The translations under genes and the position numbers were made by a program. The notes under the pieces are model-generated. The model ran no database searches and had not been told where the DNA came from. It worked only from the letters and a program-made list of their open reading frames with translations. Positions 18,122 to 27,485 of a stretch of DNA of 64,000 nt are shown here, one piece after another (positions within the stretch are counted from its first letter, which is position 1; every line of letters begins with the position of its first letter). Source of the DNA: Mobilicoccus caccae (GTDB lineage: Bacteria; Actinomycetota; Actinomycetes; Actinomycetales; Dermatophilaceae). The stretch spans positions 4,135,199 through 4,199,198 of the forward strand of contig NZ_BSUO01000001.1 in assembly GCF_030161635.1 (NCBI RefSeq), read 5' to 3'.

Positions 18122-20398
18122 TCAGCGGATGACGAACAGCCCGTCGCCCGCCTGCACCTGCGTGGAGGCCACGATGATCGGCTGCCCGACGGCGGCCGAG
18201 TTGGTGACGATCACCGGGGTGGTCAGCTTGTACCCGGCGGCCTCGATGGCCTCGGGGTCGAAGGTGACCAGCGGCGTTCCCTCCTCGACGATCTGACCGG
18301 TCTCGACGTGCGCCTCGAACGGCACCCCGTCGAGCTTGACCGTGTCGAGCCCGATGTGGATGAGCAGTTCGACCCCACTGTCGGTCTTGAGGCCGACCGC
18401 GTGCTTGGTGGGGAAGATCAGCGCGACCGTCGCGTCACACGGCGCGACGACGGTGTTGGACGTCGGGCGGATGCCCACACCCGGGCCGACGAGCCCGCCA
18501 CCGAACGCGGCGTCCTCGACCTCGGACAGCTCGATGACCTCACCGGCCAGGGGAGAACGCACGATGGTGGCGACCCGCGCCGGAGCGGCATCGGCCGTCG
18601 CCGCACCCGCAGCAGCACCGGCGCCCGCCGCGGTGGCCCCGCCCGGAGCCGCCGCCTCGATCTCGGCGACGTCTTCGTCGTCCACGTCCACGTCGACCGG
18701 GTTCTCCATGTAGGAGTGGACCGCGGTGGCCACGGCCGTGACCCGCGGGCCGTAGATGACCTGAACGCCCTTGCCCGACTTCATGACTCCCGACGCTCCG
18801 GTGCTCTTGAGGAGGGAGTCGTCGACGAGCGAGCCGTCCTTGACGCTGACGCGCAGTCGGGTGATGCAGTTGTCGACGTCGGTGAGGTTGTCCAGGCCGC
18901 CGAGGCCCTTGACGACCGCGGCCGCGAGCAGGGTGTCCTCGTCGACGTCGGTGCGGGTCTTGGTGGCCGTGGCCGTGCCGCCCCCACCGGCGGCCGAGCT
19001 GGAGCCGTGGCTGGTGTTGCGTCCGGTCTTGGCGTCGACGTCGGAGCGGGAGTACAGCTTGACCTCGTCGGTGTCGTCGCGGCCGGGGGTCTTGAGGTTG
19101 AGCTTGCTGATGAGCACGCGGAACAGCAGGTAGTACACGAAGAAGTAGACGATGCCCACGAGCGGGATCATCAGCCAGTTCGTCCGGTCGTTGCCCTGCA
19201 GGATGCCGAACAGGGTGAGGTCGATGAGGCCACCGGAGAAGGTCATGCCCACCCCCACGTTCAGCAGGTGCATGAGCATGAACGACAGGCCCGCCAGCAG
19301 GCAGTGGATGATGTAGAGCAGCGGCGCCACGAAGAGGAACGTGAACTCCAGCGGCTCGGTGATGCCGGTGAGGATCGCGGTGAGCGCCGCCGAGAGCAGC
19401 AACGACCCGGCGACCTTGCGCTTGGCCGGCGAGGCCATCTGGTACATCGCCAGCGCAGCGCCGGGCAGGCCGAAGATCATGAACGGGAACTTGCCCGCCA
19501 TGAAGCGGGTGGCCTCCGAGCTGAACGCGGTCGTGTCGGCGCAGCCGAGCTGGGCGAAGAAGATGTTCTGCGCGCCCTGGACCTGCTGGCCGCAGACCTC
19601 CATGACGCCACCGACGCTCGTCTGCCAGAACGGCAGGTAGAACACGTGGTGCAGGCCGAAGGGGATGAGCGCGCGCTCGATGATGCCGTAGATGAACGTG
19701 CCCGCGTACCCGGAGCCGAGGACGAGCGCGCCGAGGGCGTTGATGCCGATCTGCACGACGGGCCACGCGAACGCCATGGCGATGCCGACGACGAGGAACA
19801 CGATCGAGCTGATGATCGGCACGAAGCGCTCACCGCCGAAGAAGCTGAGCACCTCGGGCAGCTTGATGTTGTGGTAGCGGTTGTGCAGCGCGGCGACGCC
19901 GAGGCCCACGATGATGCCGCCGAAGACACCCATCTGGAGGCTGTCGATGCCGACCACGTTGGCGAACGATCCCGAGGGCAGGCACTCGGCCGGGTTCTGG
20001 CCCGCGGCCTGCGCCGTCTCGCACTGGGTGCGGGCGTCGCCGGGGTAGCGGATCGCGAGCATGGCGCCGATCGAGGCGTGCATGACGAAGAACGCGATGG
20101 CGCCGGACAACGCGGCGACGGCCTTGTTCTGCCGGGCCATGGCGAGGGCGACCGCGATGGCGAAGATGATCGGCAGGTTGCCGAAGATGATGCCGCCGGC
20201 GGCGTTCATGACCTGCAGGATGTCGTTGGGGATGGTGCCCGGGCCCATCGCCTCCATGAGGCCGAAGTTGGTCAGCATCGTCTCGTTGGTGAACGAGCCA
20301 CCGATGCCGAGGAAGAGGCCGGCGACCGGCAGGATCGCGATGGGGAGCATGAACGCGCGTCCGACGCGTTGCAAGGTGGCGAAGATCTGGTCCTTCAT
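18122..20398 (-). CDS. PTS glucose/N-acetylglucosamine-type transporter, EIICBA fusion
   Basis: This 758-residue protein is complete with domains in order C-B-A. EIIC occupies about residues 1-440 (RVGRAFMLPIAILPVAG...; G-I-T-E-P-L-E-F-T-F). EIIB has phospho-Cys511 in N-C-I-T-R-L-R. EIIA has phospho-His681 in L-L-I-H-I-G-L-D-T. An Ala/Gly-rich linker joins B to A. It imports and phosphorylates a hexose, with glucose or GlcNAc the two likely substrates. GGAGA precedes the ATG. The gene is followed by a strong hairpin and lies downstream of the AGCS symporter on the same strand. Confidence 0.88.
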   Translation of the reverse strand: MKDQIFATLQRVGRAFMLPIAILPVAGLFLGIGGSFTNETMLTNFGLMEAMGPGTIPNDILQVMNAAGGIIFGNLPIIFAIAVALAMARQNKAVAALSGAIAFFVMHASIGAMLAIRYPGDARTQCETAQAAGQNPAECLPSGSFANVVGIDSLQMGVFGGIIVGLGVAALHNRYHNIKLPEVLSFFGGERFVPIISSIVFLVVGIAMAFAWPVVQIGINALGALVLGSGYAGTFIYGIIERALIPFGLHHVFYLPFWQTSVGGVMEVCGQQVQGAQNIFFAQLGCADTTAFSSEATRFMAGKFPFMIFGLPGAALAMYQMASPAKRKVAGSLLLSAALTAILTGITEPLEFTFLFVAPLLYIIHCLLAGLSFMLMHLLNVGVGMTFSGGLIDLTLFGILQGNDRTNWLMIPLVGIVYFFVYYLLFRVLISKLNLKTPGRDDTDEVKLYSRSDVDAKTGRNTSHGSSSAAGGGGTATATKTRTDVDEDTLLAAAVVKGLGGLDNLTDVDNCITRLRVSVKDGSLVDDSLLKSTGASGVMKSGKGVQVIYGPRVTAVATAVHSYMENPVDVDVDDEDVAEIEAAAPGGATAAGAGAAAGAATADAAPARVATIVRSPLAGEVIELSEVEDAAFGGGLVGPGVGIRPTSNTVVAPCDATVALIFPTKHAVGLKTDSGVELLIHIGLDTVKLDGVPFEAHVETGQIVEEGTPLVTFDPEAIEAAGYKLTTPVIVTNSAAVGQPIIVASTQVQAGDGLFVIR

Positions 20399-20469
20399 GG
20401 TTCTCCAAGGTGTGACGGCAGGGGAGGGGTGCGCCGGCGTGAGCTGGGCCGCCCGGCTTGCGAGGAAGC

Positions 20470-22038
20470 CTAGGACGATTCGGGGGCGCCGAGGTACACG
20501 GACGGCTCCGGCGGCCCCGCATGTGTGCGCAAAAGTCGGTCAGCGCGACGGGGTCGACCGGCTCGTGTCGTCGGCCTCGCGGTAGCGGGCGGCGATGCTC
20601 TTCCACAGGGGGCGTTGGTGATGCCCGCCTCCTCCGGGTCGAAGATCGGGTTCAGCCCGGAGCGACGCTGCCGCTCGTAGTCCTTGAACACGGCGACGGC
20701 CGGCCCGATGAGCAGCACCAACGCGATGAGGTTGACCCACGTGTACAGGCCGATGCCGATGTCCGCCAGCGCCCACGCGAACTCCGAGGAGCGGAACGAG
20801 CCGAGGAGGATCGACCCGGCGAGGACGAGCTGGAAGATCACCGTGACGGTGCGCCCGGCGCGCTTGCGGCGCATGAGGTAGGCGATGTTCGTGTCCGCGT
20901 AGAACCCGAACGACAGCAGCGTGGTGAACGCGAAGAAGAACATCGCGATCGCGATGAACGGAGCGCCGAAGCCCGGCAGCACGGACTCGATGGCGGCCTG
21001 GGTGTAACCGGGGCCGGCGGCGAGGCCGGGAACGTGCTCGACCAGCGTCTGACCGGTGTCCTCGCGGACGACGTTGTAGCTGTTGGTGGACAGGATCATC
21101 AGGCCGGTGATCGTGCACACGAGAAGGGTGTCGACGTAGACCGAGAAGCCCTGGGAAAGGCCCTGCTTGACGGGGTGGCTCACCTCGGCGGCCGCGGAGG
21201 CCTGCGCGCCCGAGCCGGTGCCGGCCTCGGAGGAGTAGATGGCGCGCTTGACGCCCCACATGATGATGGCGCCGAGCATGCCGCCGTACAGGGCCTCCCC
21301 GCCGAACGCGCTGCGGAAGATCAGGGCGAACATCTCGGGCACGCGCGGGGCGTTGAGGGCGACGACGACCAGGCCGAGCAGCACGTAGGCGGTGGCCATG
21401 AACGGGACGACCACGCCGCACACCTTGCCGATGCGCTTCATCCCGCCGAGGACGACCGCGCAGAAGAGGATCGCGACGACGATGCCGGTGATGCGCGGGT
21501 CGACGCCCCAGGCGTTGTTCACCGACTCTGCGATGTTGAAGGCCTGGATCGAGGGCCCGGTGATGGTGGTGGCGAACACGGTGGACACGGCGTAGGCGAT
21601 GGCCAGCGGCATCGCGATCCACCGGAACTTGATGCCCTTCTCGATGTAGTACGCAGGGCCGCCGCGGTATTCGCCGGCGACCTCCTCCTTCCACACCTGT
21701 GCCAGGGAGGACTCGACGATGGCGACGGCCGAGCCGACGATCGCGGTCACCCACATCCAGAACATGGCACCCGGGCCGCCGAAGCCGATGGCGGTGGCGA
21801 CGCCCGCGATATTGCCGACGCCGATCCGGCCGCCCAGGGCCATGGCGAGGGCCTCGAAGGAGGAGACGCCGCGCTCGGAGTCGCCGCCACGGGCGAGTTG
21901 GCGCAACATGTCCCCGACGCGTCTGACCTGGGGAAATGCGAAGCGCAGCGTGAAGAACAGGCCGACGGCGAGGATGAGCACGACCATCGGGGTGCTCCAG
22001 AGCCACCCCACCGTTGTCGTGACGACTTCTTCGAGCAT
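20470..22038 (-). CDS. Sodium:alanine/glycine symporter (AGCS family)
   Basis: About 500 residues with eleven or so membrane segments carry AGCS hallmarks: G-G-R-I-G-V-G-N-I-A-G-V-A-T-A, F-W-M-W, G-G-P-A-Y-Y-I-E-K-G, K-R-A-I-Y-S-S-E-A-G-T-G and N-S-Y-N-V. It co-transports alanine or glycine with Na+. The C-terminal 40 residues as written are low-complexity Arg/Pro. One extra base in the G run at 20608-20612 instead gives a normal tail (PLWKSIAARYREADD) ending at 20540, so the written C-terminus is probably wrong. The ATG at 22038 follows GGGGAG. Confidence 0.85.
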   Translation of the reverse strand: MLEEVVTTTVGWLWSTPMVVLILAVGLFFTLRFAFPQVRRVGDMLRQLARGGDSERGVSSFEALAMALGGRIGVGNIAGVATAIGFGGPGAMFWMWVTAIVGSAVAIVESSLAQVWKEEVAGEYRGGPAYYIEKGIKFRWIAMPLAIAYAVSTVFATTITGPSIQAFNIAESVNNAWGVDPRITGIVVAILFCAVVLGGMKRIGKVCGVVVPFMATAYVLLGLVVVALNAPRVPEMFALIFRSAFGGEALYGGMLGAIIMWGVKRAIYSSEAGTGSGAQASAAAEVSHPVKQGLSQGFSVYVDTLLVCTITGLMILSTNSYNVVREDTGQTLVEHVPGLAAGPGYTQAAIESVLPGFGAPFIAIAMFFFAFTTLLSFGFYADTNIAYLMRRKRAGRTVTVIFQLVLAGSILLGSFRSSEFAWALADIGIGLYTWVNLIALVLLIGPAVAVFKDYERQRRSGLNPIFDPEEAGITNAPCGRASPPATARPTTRAGRPRRADRLLRTHAGPPEPSVYLGAPESS

Positions 22039-22254
22039 CCGTGTCTCCCCGGGTTGGTCGTGGTGCCTCAGGGGCTGAGGCATCGCTTGCGCAAGTCTGG
22101 CGGGATCGACGGCCGATTTTCCCGGAGTGGGGTGGCGAATTCGCCGATTCGGGTGAAATCGTGGCACACGAGCGGTGTCCGACTCCGTGTTGCCGCGGGT
22201 CGTTCGTTCGGTAGCATGCCTGCGGCAGGGTGCGTTCCTGCACGGTGGGCAATT

Positions 22255-22269
22255 TTGCACACTGTGCAA
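22255..22269. promoter_or_regulatory. Palindromic operator upstream of the TetR gene
   Basis: TTGCACA-C-TGTGCAA is a perfect 7-bp inverted repeat around one base, 22 bp before the TetR start. Its size and position fit the binding site of the TetR protein it precedes, in a region where an autoregulated promoter for tetR-mmpL would lie. Confidence 0.65.
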
Positions 22270-22290
22270 GCTCGGGTCTATGCTCCCCGG

Positions 22291-22908
22291 GTGAACGACG
22301 TTCTCTCCGGTCGGCGCGAGGCCAACAAGGCCCGCACGCGCGCTGCGCTGGTCGCTGCTGTCTACCACGTCATCGAGACCGAGGGCATCGAGGCCCTTAC
22401 GGCCGAACGCGTCGCCGACGCGGCCGGCATCTCGCGGCGCACCTTCTTCAACTACTTCACCAGCGTCGAGGCGCTCATCGCCGCCGAGTCGGCTGACATC
22501 TTGGAACGCGTGCGGCGTGCCCTGGCCGCACGGCCGGCCGACGAGTCTCCGGTCACCAGCGTCATCGGCGTCATCGAGGAGCTCTTCACCCTCGACCTGC
22601 TCGTCGACGCGACGCGCGCCTGGCGGGCGGTCGAGCGGGTGCCCGCCGCTCGCCGGTACGCCCTCGAAGCAGGATCGGGGCAGGTCGCCGAACTGGCCCA
22701 CGAGTGGGGACGTCGGCTCTTCGACCCCCAGGGCGACGATCCACTGCGCGCCGCCGTGCTCACGGCCACCGTCCTCACCGCCTTCGAAGAGGCGCGCCGG
22801 CACTGGCTCTCCCGACACCAGGGCGAGATCGACGAGAGCGCGCTCGCCGCCTTCCTCGACGACGTCCGCCGCGCCGCCGAGATCATCCGTCCCGCGTTCG
22901 ATCGGTGA
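22291..22908 (+). CDS. TetR-family transcriptional regulator
   Basis: This 205-residue protein starts at a GTG. The N-terminal HTH is classic (RTRAALVAAVYHVIETEGIEALTAERVADAAGISRRTFFNYFTS), with the F-F-N-Y-F-x-S form of the recognition helix end. A variable ligand-binding helical domain follows. It lies 86 bp before the MMPL gene in the same direction, so it most likely represses that transporter and itself through the palindrome just upstream. The effector is unknown; lipid-like or cationic compounds are typical for such pairs. Confidence 0.88.
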   Translation: MNDVLSGRREANKARTRAALVAAVYHVIETEGIEALTAERVADAAGISRRTFFNYFTSVEALIAAESADILERVRRALAARPADESPVTSVIGVIEELFTLDLLVDATRAWRAVERVPAARRYALEAGSGQVAELAHEWGRRLFDPQGDDPLRAAVLTATVLTAFEEARRHWLSRHQGEIDESALAAFLDDVRRAAEIIRPAFDR

Positions 22909-22994
22909 TCACCGGGCGCAGGCATCGACGCCCCGCCCCCAGCCCGCCTCCCTCCCCGCCCCGATCGGGCGACACGATCTCAGGAGATGCCGAC

Positions 22995-25900
22995 ATGGCC
23001 GTCTACCTCTACCGGCTCGGACGCTTCGCCGCGCGGCGCGCCTGGGCGGTGATCCTCACCTGGATCCTCGTCCTCGGTGTCCTCGGCGGCGCCGCCCTGG
23101 CGCTGCAGAAGCCGTTCACCAAGGAACTGTCCATCCCCGGAACCGAGTTCCAGCAGGTGCTCGACGACCTGGACTCCTCGCTGCCGGACGCCGCGGGCGG
23201 CACCGCCGGTGTGGTCTTCTCGACCCGCGACGGGGCGCCGTTCACCCAGGAGCAGAAGAACGCCGTGGCCCGCACGGCCGAGGCGTGGTCGGGCATCGAC
23301 GGGGTCGAGGACGCGAGCAACCCCTTCGCCACGCAGAAGGAACTCGACGACGGTCGCGCCGACCTGGCCGAGGGCCGGACCAAGCTGGCCGACGGCGAGC
23401 AGGAGATCCGCGACAACCAGCGCACGATCACCGACGGCAAGGAGGACCTCGAGACCGGCCGGAAGAAGCTGGAGTCGGGTGCCGAGGAGCTCGCCGACGG
23501 TGAGCGGCAGCTCGCGCAGGGTCAGGCCAAGATCAGCGAGGGCCGGGCGGAGATCACCCGGAACGCCGAGAAGCTGGCCAAGGGGCGGGCCGAACTCCGG
23601 CAGGGACAGGCCCAGCTCGACGACGGCCGCCGGCAGCTCGACGCGGCCCGGGAGCAGTTGCGCACGGGCCAGGCCGAACTCGACGCCAACAAGCCCAAGA
23701 TCGCCGAGGGCAAGAAGCAGCTCGCCGAGGGCCGCGCCAAGGTCGAGGCCGGTGAGGCCCAGGTCGCTCCGGCGGTCGAGCAGCTCGCCGAGGGTGAGAA
23801 GCAGCTCGCGGCGGCGCGCGCCGAGTTGAAGGACGGGCAGCGTCAGGCGGCCGCCGGACGCGAACGGCTCGAGGCGGGTCGTGCCCAGCTCGCGCAGGGT
23901 GAGCAGCAGGCCGACGCCCTCGAGGCCGAGCTCGGGGCCGAGGACCCGCAGGTCGTCGCGCTGCGGGCCCAACTGGCGGAGAAGTCCGCCGAGCTGGAGG
24001 CCGGCGCCGCCGAACTCGACGCCACCGACGCCAAGCTCGCCCAGGGCGAGGCCGAGCTGGAGGCCCAGGCCGCCACGCTCGAGGCCGGCAAGAAGGAGTT
24101 GGCCGAGAAGACCGCACCCCTGGAGCAGGCCCGCCGCACCCTGGAGGAGAAGTCCGCCGAACTCGCCGCGGGTGAGCGCGAACTCGAGCAGGGGCAGGCC
24201 AAGCTCGACGCCGGCCGCGCCACGCTGCGGGAGAAGACCGCGGAGCTGGAGAAGGGTCAGCGGGAGATCGCGGCCGGCCGCGCGCAGTTGAACGAGGGTC
24301 AGGCCAAGCTCGACGCCGGCCGCCGCGAGCTGGAGCGCGGACAGGAGCAGATCGACGCCAACCGGGTCAAGCTCGAGGCGGGCAAGGCCGAACTCGCCCG
24401 GGGCCGCATCGACATCGAGGCGGCCGCGAGGCAGCTCACCGAGGGCCAGGAGAAGCTCGACGACGCCAAAGCCACCGTGGCGGAGAAGAAGACCGAGTTG
24501 CGCCGCGGGGAGCGCCGGCTCGCTCTCATGGACGGGCTGCGGTCGGTCAACGAGCGCGGCGACGTCGCGATGTCGAGCGTCCGCTTCGACGTGCCGATGA
24601 ACGAGGTGCCGGTCGAGACCAAGGACGCACTGCCGCCCAAGGCGACCGAACTCGCGGCCCTCGGGGTCCAGGTCGACTACTCACAACAGATCGCCGAGAG
24701 CCTGCACATCGGCGGCGCGAGCGAGGTCGTCGGGTTCGCCGTCGCAGCCGTGATCCTCGTCGTCATGCTCGGATCGCTGCTGGCCGCCGGGCTACCGCTG
24801 CTCATCGCCCTGGTCGGGCTCAGCGCCGGCATGCTCGCCATGCTGGCGATGACCCAGTGGGTCGAGATGTCCGACGTCACACCGGCGCTCGCGGTCATGC
24901 TCGGGCTCGCCGTCGGCATCGACTACGCGCTGTTCATCGTGCACCGGCACCGCACGATCCTCGCGGTCGGCGATGTCGACGTCCGGGAGTCGATCGGTCG
25001 CGCCACCGGCACCGCGGGGAGCGCCGTGCTCTTCGCGGGGATGACGGTCGTCGTCGCGCTGGCCGCGCTCGTGCTGACGGGGATCCCGTTCCTCGGCGTC
25101 ATGGGTCTGGCCGCCGCCGGCACCGTGACGGCGGCCGTGCTCGTGGCGCTCACCCTCACCCCGGCGCTGCTGGCGCTCATCGGTCCCAAGGTGCTCTCCC
25201 GGCGCAGTCGTCAGGCGTTGGCGCGGCAGCAGGAATTGGAGGAGTCCGAGGCGGAGGCCTCCGACGCCGCCGAGGAGCACACCGCGGCGGGAGCCGAACG
25301 CGTGGCCGCCGACCACGGTCACGGGTGGGGTGGGCTCGTCACGCGCCGTCCGGTGTTCGCCATCCTCGCCGCGGTCGCGCTGCTCGCGACGATGGCGATC
25401 CCCGCCATGAGTCTGCGGCTGGGGCTGCCCGACGCGTCGCAGGACGCGCACGACTCGACCTCCTACCGCGCCTACACCAAGGTCGCCGAGGGGTTCGGCG
25501 ACGGCCAGAACGCGGCGATCCTCGCGGTGGCCAAGGTCGACGAGGACGAGGCGCGTCGGTTGTCGGACGACCAGGTCACCGACCTGCAGCTCACGGTCGC
25601 CGAGCATCTCAAGAACCACGAGAACGTCGAGTACGTCGTGCCGGCGGCGGTCAGTGACGACCACCGCACGCTCGTCTACCAGATCGTGCCGGGCAGCGGA
25701 CCGAACGACGACGCGACCCAGACGCTCATCCACGGGCTGCGGGCCGACCGCGCGCAGATCGTGGAGGGGACCGCGGTCGACTCGGTCGGGTTCGCCGGCC
25801 AGACCGTCGCCAACATCGACATGTCGGAGCTGCTGAGCAACGCCCTGCCCACGTATCTGGCGGTGGTCGTCGGGATCTCGATCCTGTTGCTGCTGCTCGT

Positions 25901-26507
25901 GTTCCGGTCGCTGCTGGTGCCGCTGCTGGCCACCGGCGGGTTCCTGCTGTCGGTCGCGGCGTCGTTCGGCGCGGTCGTCGCGGTGTACCAGTGGGGGTGG
26001 CTGGGCGATCTGTTCGGGGTGTCGCGTCCCGGCGTGATCCTCAGCTTCCTGCCGACGCTCGTCATCGGCATCCTGTTCGGCCTCGCGATGGACTACCAGA
26101 TGTTCCTCGTGTCGGGCATGCGGGAGGCGTGGGCCCACGGTCACACGGCGCGCACGGCCGTCCGGACCGGGTTCTCACACGGCGCGCGGGTCGTGACGGC
26201 GGCTGCGCTGATCATGACGGCGGTGTTCGCGAGCTTCATCTACTCGCCGCTGGTGATGATCAAGCCGATCGGGTTCGCCCTGGCCGCCGGTGTGCTGCTG
26301 GACGCGTTCGTCGTGCGCATGACGATCATGCCCGCGGTGATGCATCTGCTCGGCGAGCGCGCCTGGTACCTGCCCCGATGGCTCAACCGGATCCTGCCCG
26401 ACCTCGACGTCGAGGGCAGCAAACTCCTGAGGATGCGCGAGGAGGAGGCCAGGCGGGCGGCCACGGAGGTCAGCGTCTCCGGCGACCCGGTGGCGGTGGG
26501 GCGCTGA
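22995..26507 (+). CDS. MMPL/RND-type membrane transporter with long coiled-coil insert
   Basis: This 1170-residue protein starts after AGGAGAT. TM1 lies near residue 20. Residues about 112-512 are an extracytoplasmic insert of tens of degenerate repeats (L-A-x-G-x-x-x-L; for example LAEGRAKVEAGEAQ), predicted as a very long coiled coil. The first MMPL membrane block follows (VVGFAVAAVILVVMLGSLLAAGLP; V-G-I-D-Y-A-L-F), then a second soluble domain and a second block (LLLLLVFRSLLVPLL; GLAMDYQMFLVSGMREAW). The two Asp-Tyr motifs in TM4/TM10 are the proton-relay residues of MmpL proteins. Likely cargo is a lipid or a hydrophobic drug. The insert is longer than in typical MmpL proteins. Confidence 0.85.
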   Translation: MAVYLYRLGRFAARRAWAVILTWILVLGVLGGAALALQKPFTKELSIPGTEFQQVLDDLDSSLPDAAGGTAGVVFSTRDGAPFTQEQKNAVARTAEAWSGIDGVEDASNPFATQKELDDGRADLAEGRTKLADGEQEIRDNQRTITDGKEDLETGRKKLESGAEELADGERQLAQGQAKISEGRAEITRNAEKLAKGRAELRQGQAQLDDGRRQLDAAREQLRTGQAELDANKPKIAEGKKQLAEGRAKVEAGEAQVAPAVEQLAEGEKQLAAARAELKDGQRQAAAGRERLEAGRAQLAQGEQQADALEAELGAEDPQVVALRAQLAEKSAELEAGAAELDATDAKLAQGEAELEAQAATLEAGKKELAEKTAPLEQARRTLEEKSAELAAGERELEQGQAKLDAGRATLREKTAELEKGQREIAAGRAQLNEGQAKLDAGRRELERGQEQIDANRVKLEAGKAELARGRIDIEAAARQLTEGQEKLDDAKATVAEKKTELRRGERRLALMDGLRSVNERGDVAMSSVRFDVPMNEVPVETKDALPPKATELAALGVQVDYSQQIAESLHIGGASEVVGFAVAAVILVVMLGSLLAAGLPLLIALVGLSAGMLAMLAMTQWVEMSDVTPALAVMLGLAVGIDYALFIVHRHRTILAVGDVDVRESIGRATGTAGSAVLFAGMTVVVALAALVLTGIPFLGVMGLAAAGTVTAAVLVALTLTPALLALIGPKVLSRRSRQALARQQELEESEAEASDAAEEHTAAGAERVAADHGHGWGGLVTRRPVFAILAAVALLATMAIPAMSLRLGLPDASQDAHDSTSYRAYTKVAEGFGDGQNAAILAVAKVDEDEARRLSDDQVTDLQLTVAEHLKNHENVEYVVPAAVSDDHRTLVYQIVPGSGPNDDATQTLIHGLRADRAQIVEGTAVDSVGFAGQTVANIDMSELLSNALPTYLAVVVGISILLLLLVFRSLLVPLLATGGFLLSVAASFGAVVAVYQWGWLGDLFGVSRPGVILSFLPTLVIGILFGLAMDYQMFLVSGMREAWAHGHTARTAVRTGFSHGARVVTAAALIMTAVFASFIYSPLVMIKPIGFALAAGVLLDAFVVRMTIMPAVMHLLGERAWYLPRWLNRILPDLDVEGSKLLRMREEEARRAATEVSVSGDPVAVGR

Positions 26508-26649
26508 TCGAGCCTCCCTCGATCAGAGCGATCGCTCATGGCCCGTCGACGCACTGCTTCGGCGGGCCGTGGTGTGCTCGGTCTCACAACCGAGGTTCGG
26601 GCGCGGGGGAGGGGGTAAGGGTCAGGCCTACCGGACACCGGAGGTTCCC

Positions 26650-27444
26650 ATGTCCACCCCCACGCTGGAGTTCCTCGGCACCGCCACGACGATCCTGCGG
26701 CTCGGGCCCTTCACGCTGTTGACCGACCCCAACTTCCTGCACCGCGGGCAGCGGGCCTATCTCGGCAAGGGGCTGGTCTCCAAGCGGCTGACCGACCCGT
26801 CCCGGCAGGTCGAGGACCTGCCCGACCTCGACGCGGTGCTGCTCTCCCATCTTCACGGCGACCACTTCGACCGCGTCGCCCGCCGCGGACTGGACCGGTC
26901 GTTGCCCGTGCTCACCACCCCGCATGCGGCCAAGCGCCTGCAGGGCTGGGGTTTCGAGGGCGCCGACGGGCTCGACACGTGGCGCTCGCGCACCCTGGAA
27001 CGTGATGGTCTCGGCCTGAGGGTCACCGCGATGCCCGGCCGGCACGGCCCGGGGATCGCCGACCGGCTCCTGCCTCCGGTCATGGGCAGCGTCCTCGAAC
27101 TCGACACCGGCACAGGTCGACCGCTGCGCATCTACATCAGCGGCGACACCCTGTACCGGCCGTGGCTGCGGGAGGTCAGGGAGCGCTGCGGGCCGATCGA
27201 CGCGGCAGTCGTCCACCTCGGCGGCACCCGGGTCCTCGGCCTCCTGGTGACGATGGACGACCGGCAGGGCGCCGACCTCGTGGAGTTGCTCGAACCGGCC
27301 GTCACCGTCCCCATCCACTACGACGACTATCCCGTGTTCCGTTCTCCGCTGGCCGACTTCGTCGCCACCTGGAAGCGCCGCGGCCTGCCCGGCGAGCTGC
27401 GTCTCGTGCAGCGCGGGCAGACCATCTCCCTCGATCCCCGCTGA
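26650..27444 (+). CDS. MBL-fold metallo-hydrolase (UlaG/RomA-like)
   Basis: This 264-residue protein has the metallo-beta-lactamase motif H-L-H-G-D-H at residues 67-72, T-D-P-N near the N-terminus, I-S-G-D-T-L-Y for the bridging Asp, V-V-H-L-G-G-T-R, and the late metal His in I-H-Y-D-D-Y. The fold places it with L-ascorbate-6-P lactonase and NAPE-PLD-like hydrolases. The substrate is unknown. It ends 41 bp before the FAD-Rieske gene and probably forms an operon with it. Confidence 0.85.
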   Translation: MSTPTLEFLGTATTILRLGPFTLLTDPNFLHRGQRAYLGKGLVSKRLTDPSRQVEDLPDLDAVLLSHLHGDHFDRVARRGLDRSLPVLTTPHAAKRLQGWGFEGADGLDTWRSRTLERDGLGLRVTAMPGRHGPGIADRLLPPVMGSVLELDTGTGRPLRIYISGDTLYRPWLREVRERCGPIDAAVVHLGGTRVLGLLVTMDDRQGADLVELLEPAVTVPIHYDDYPVFRSPLADFVATWKRRGLPGELRLVQRGQTISLDPR

Positions 27445-27485
27445 CCTCGACCACCCCGATCATCCGCATCACCGAAGGAGTCCCG

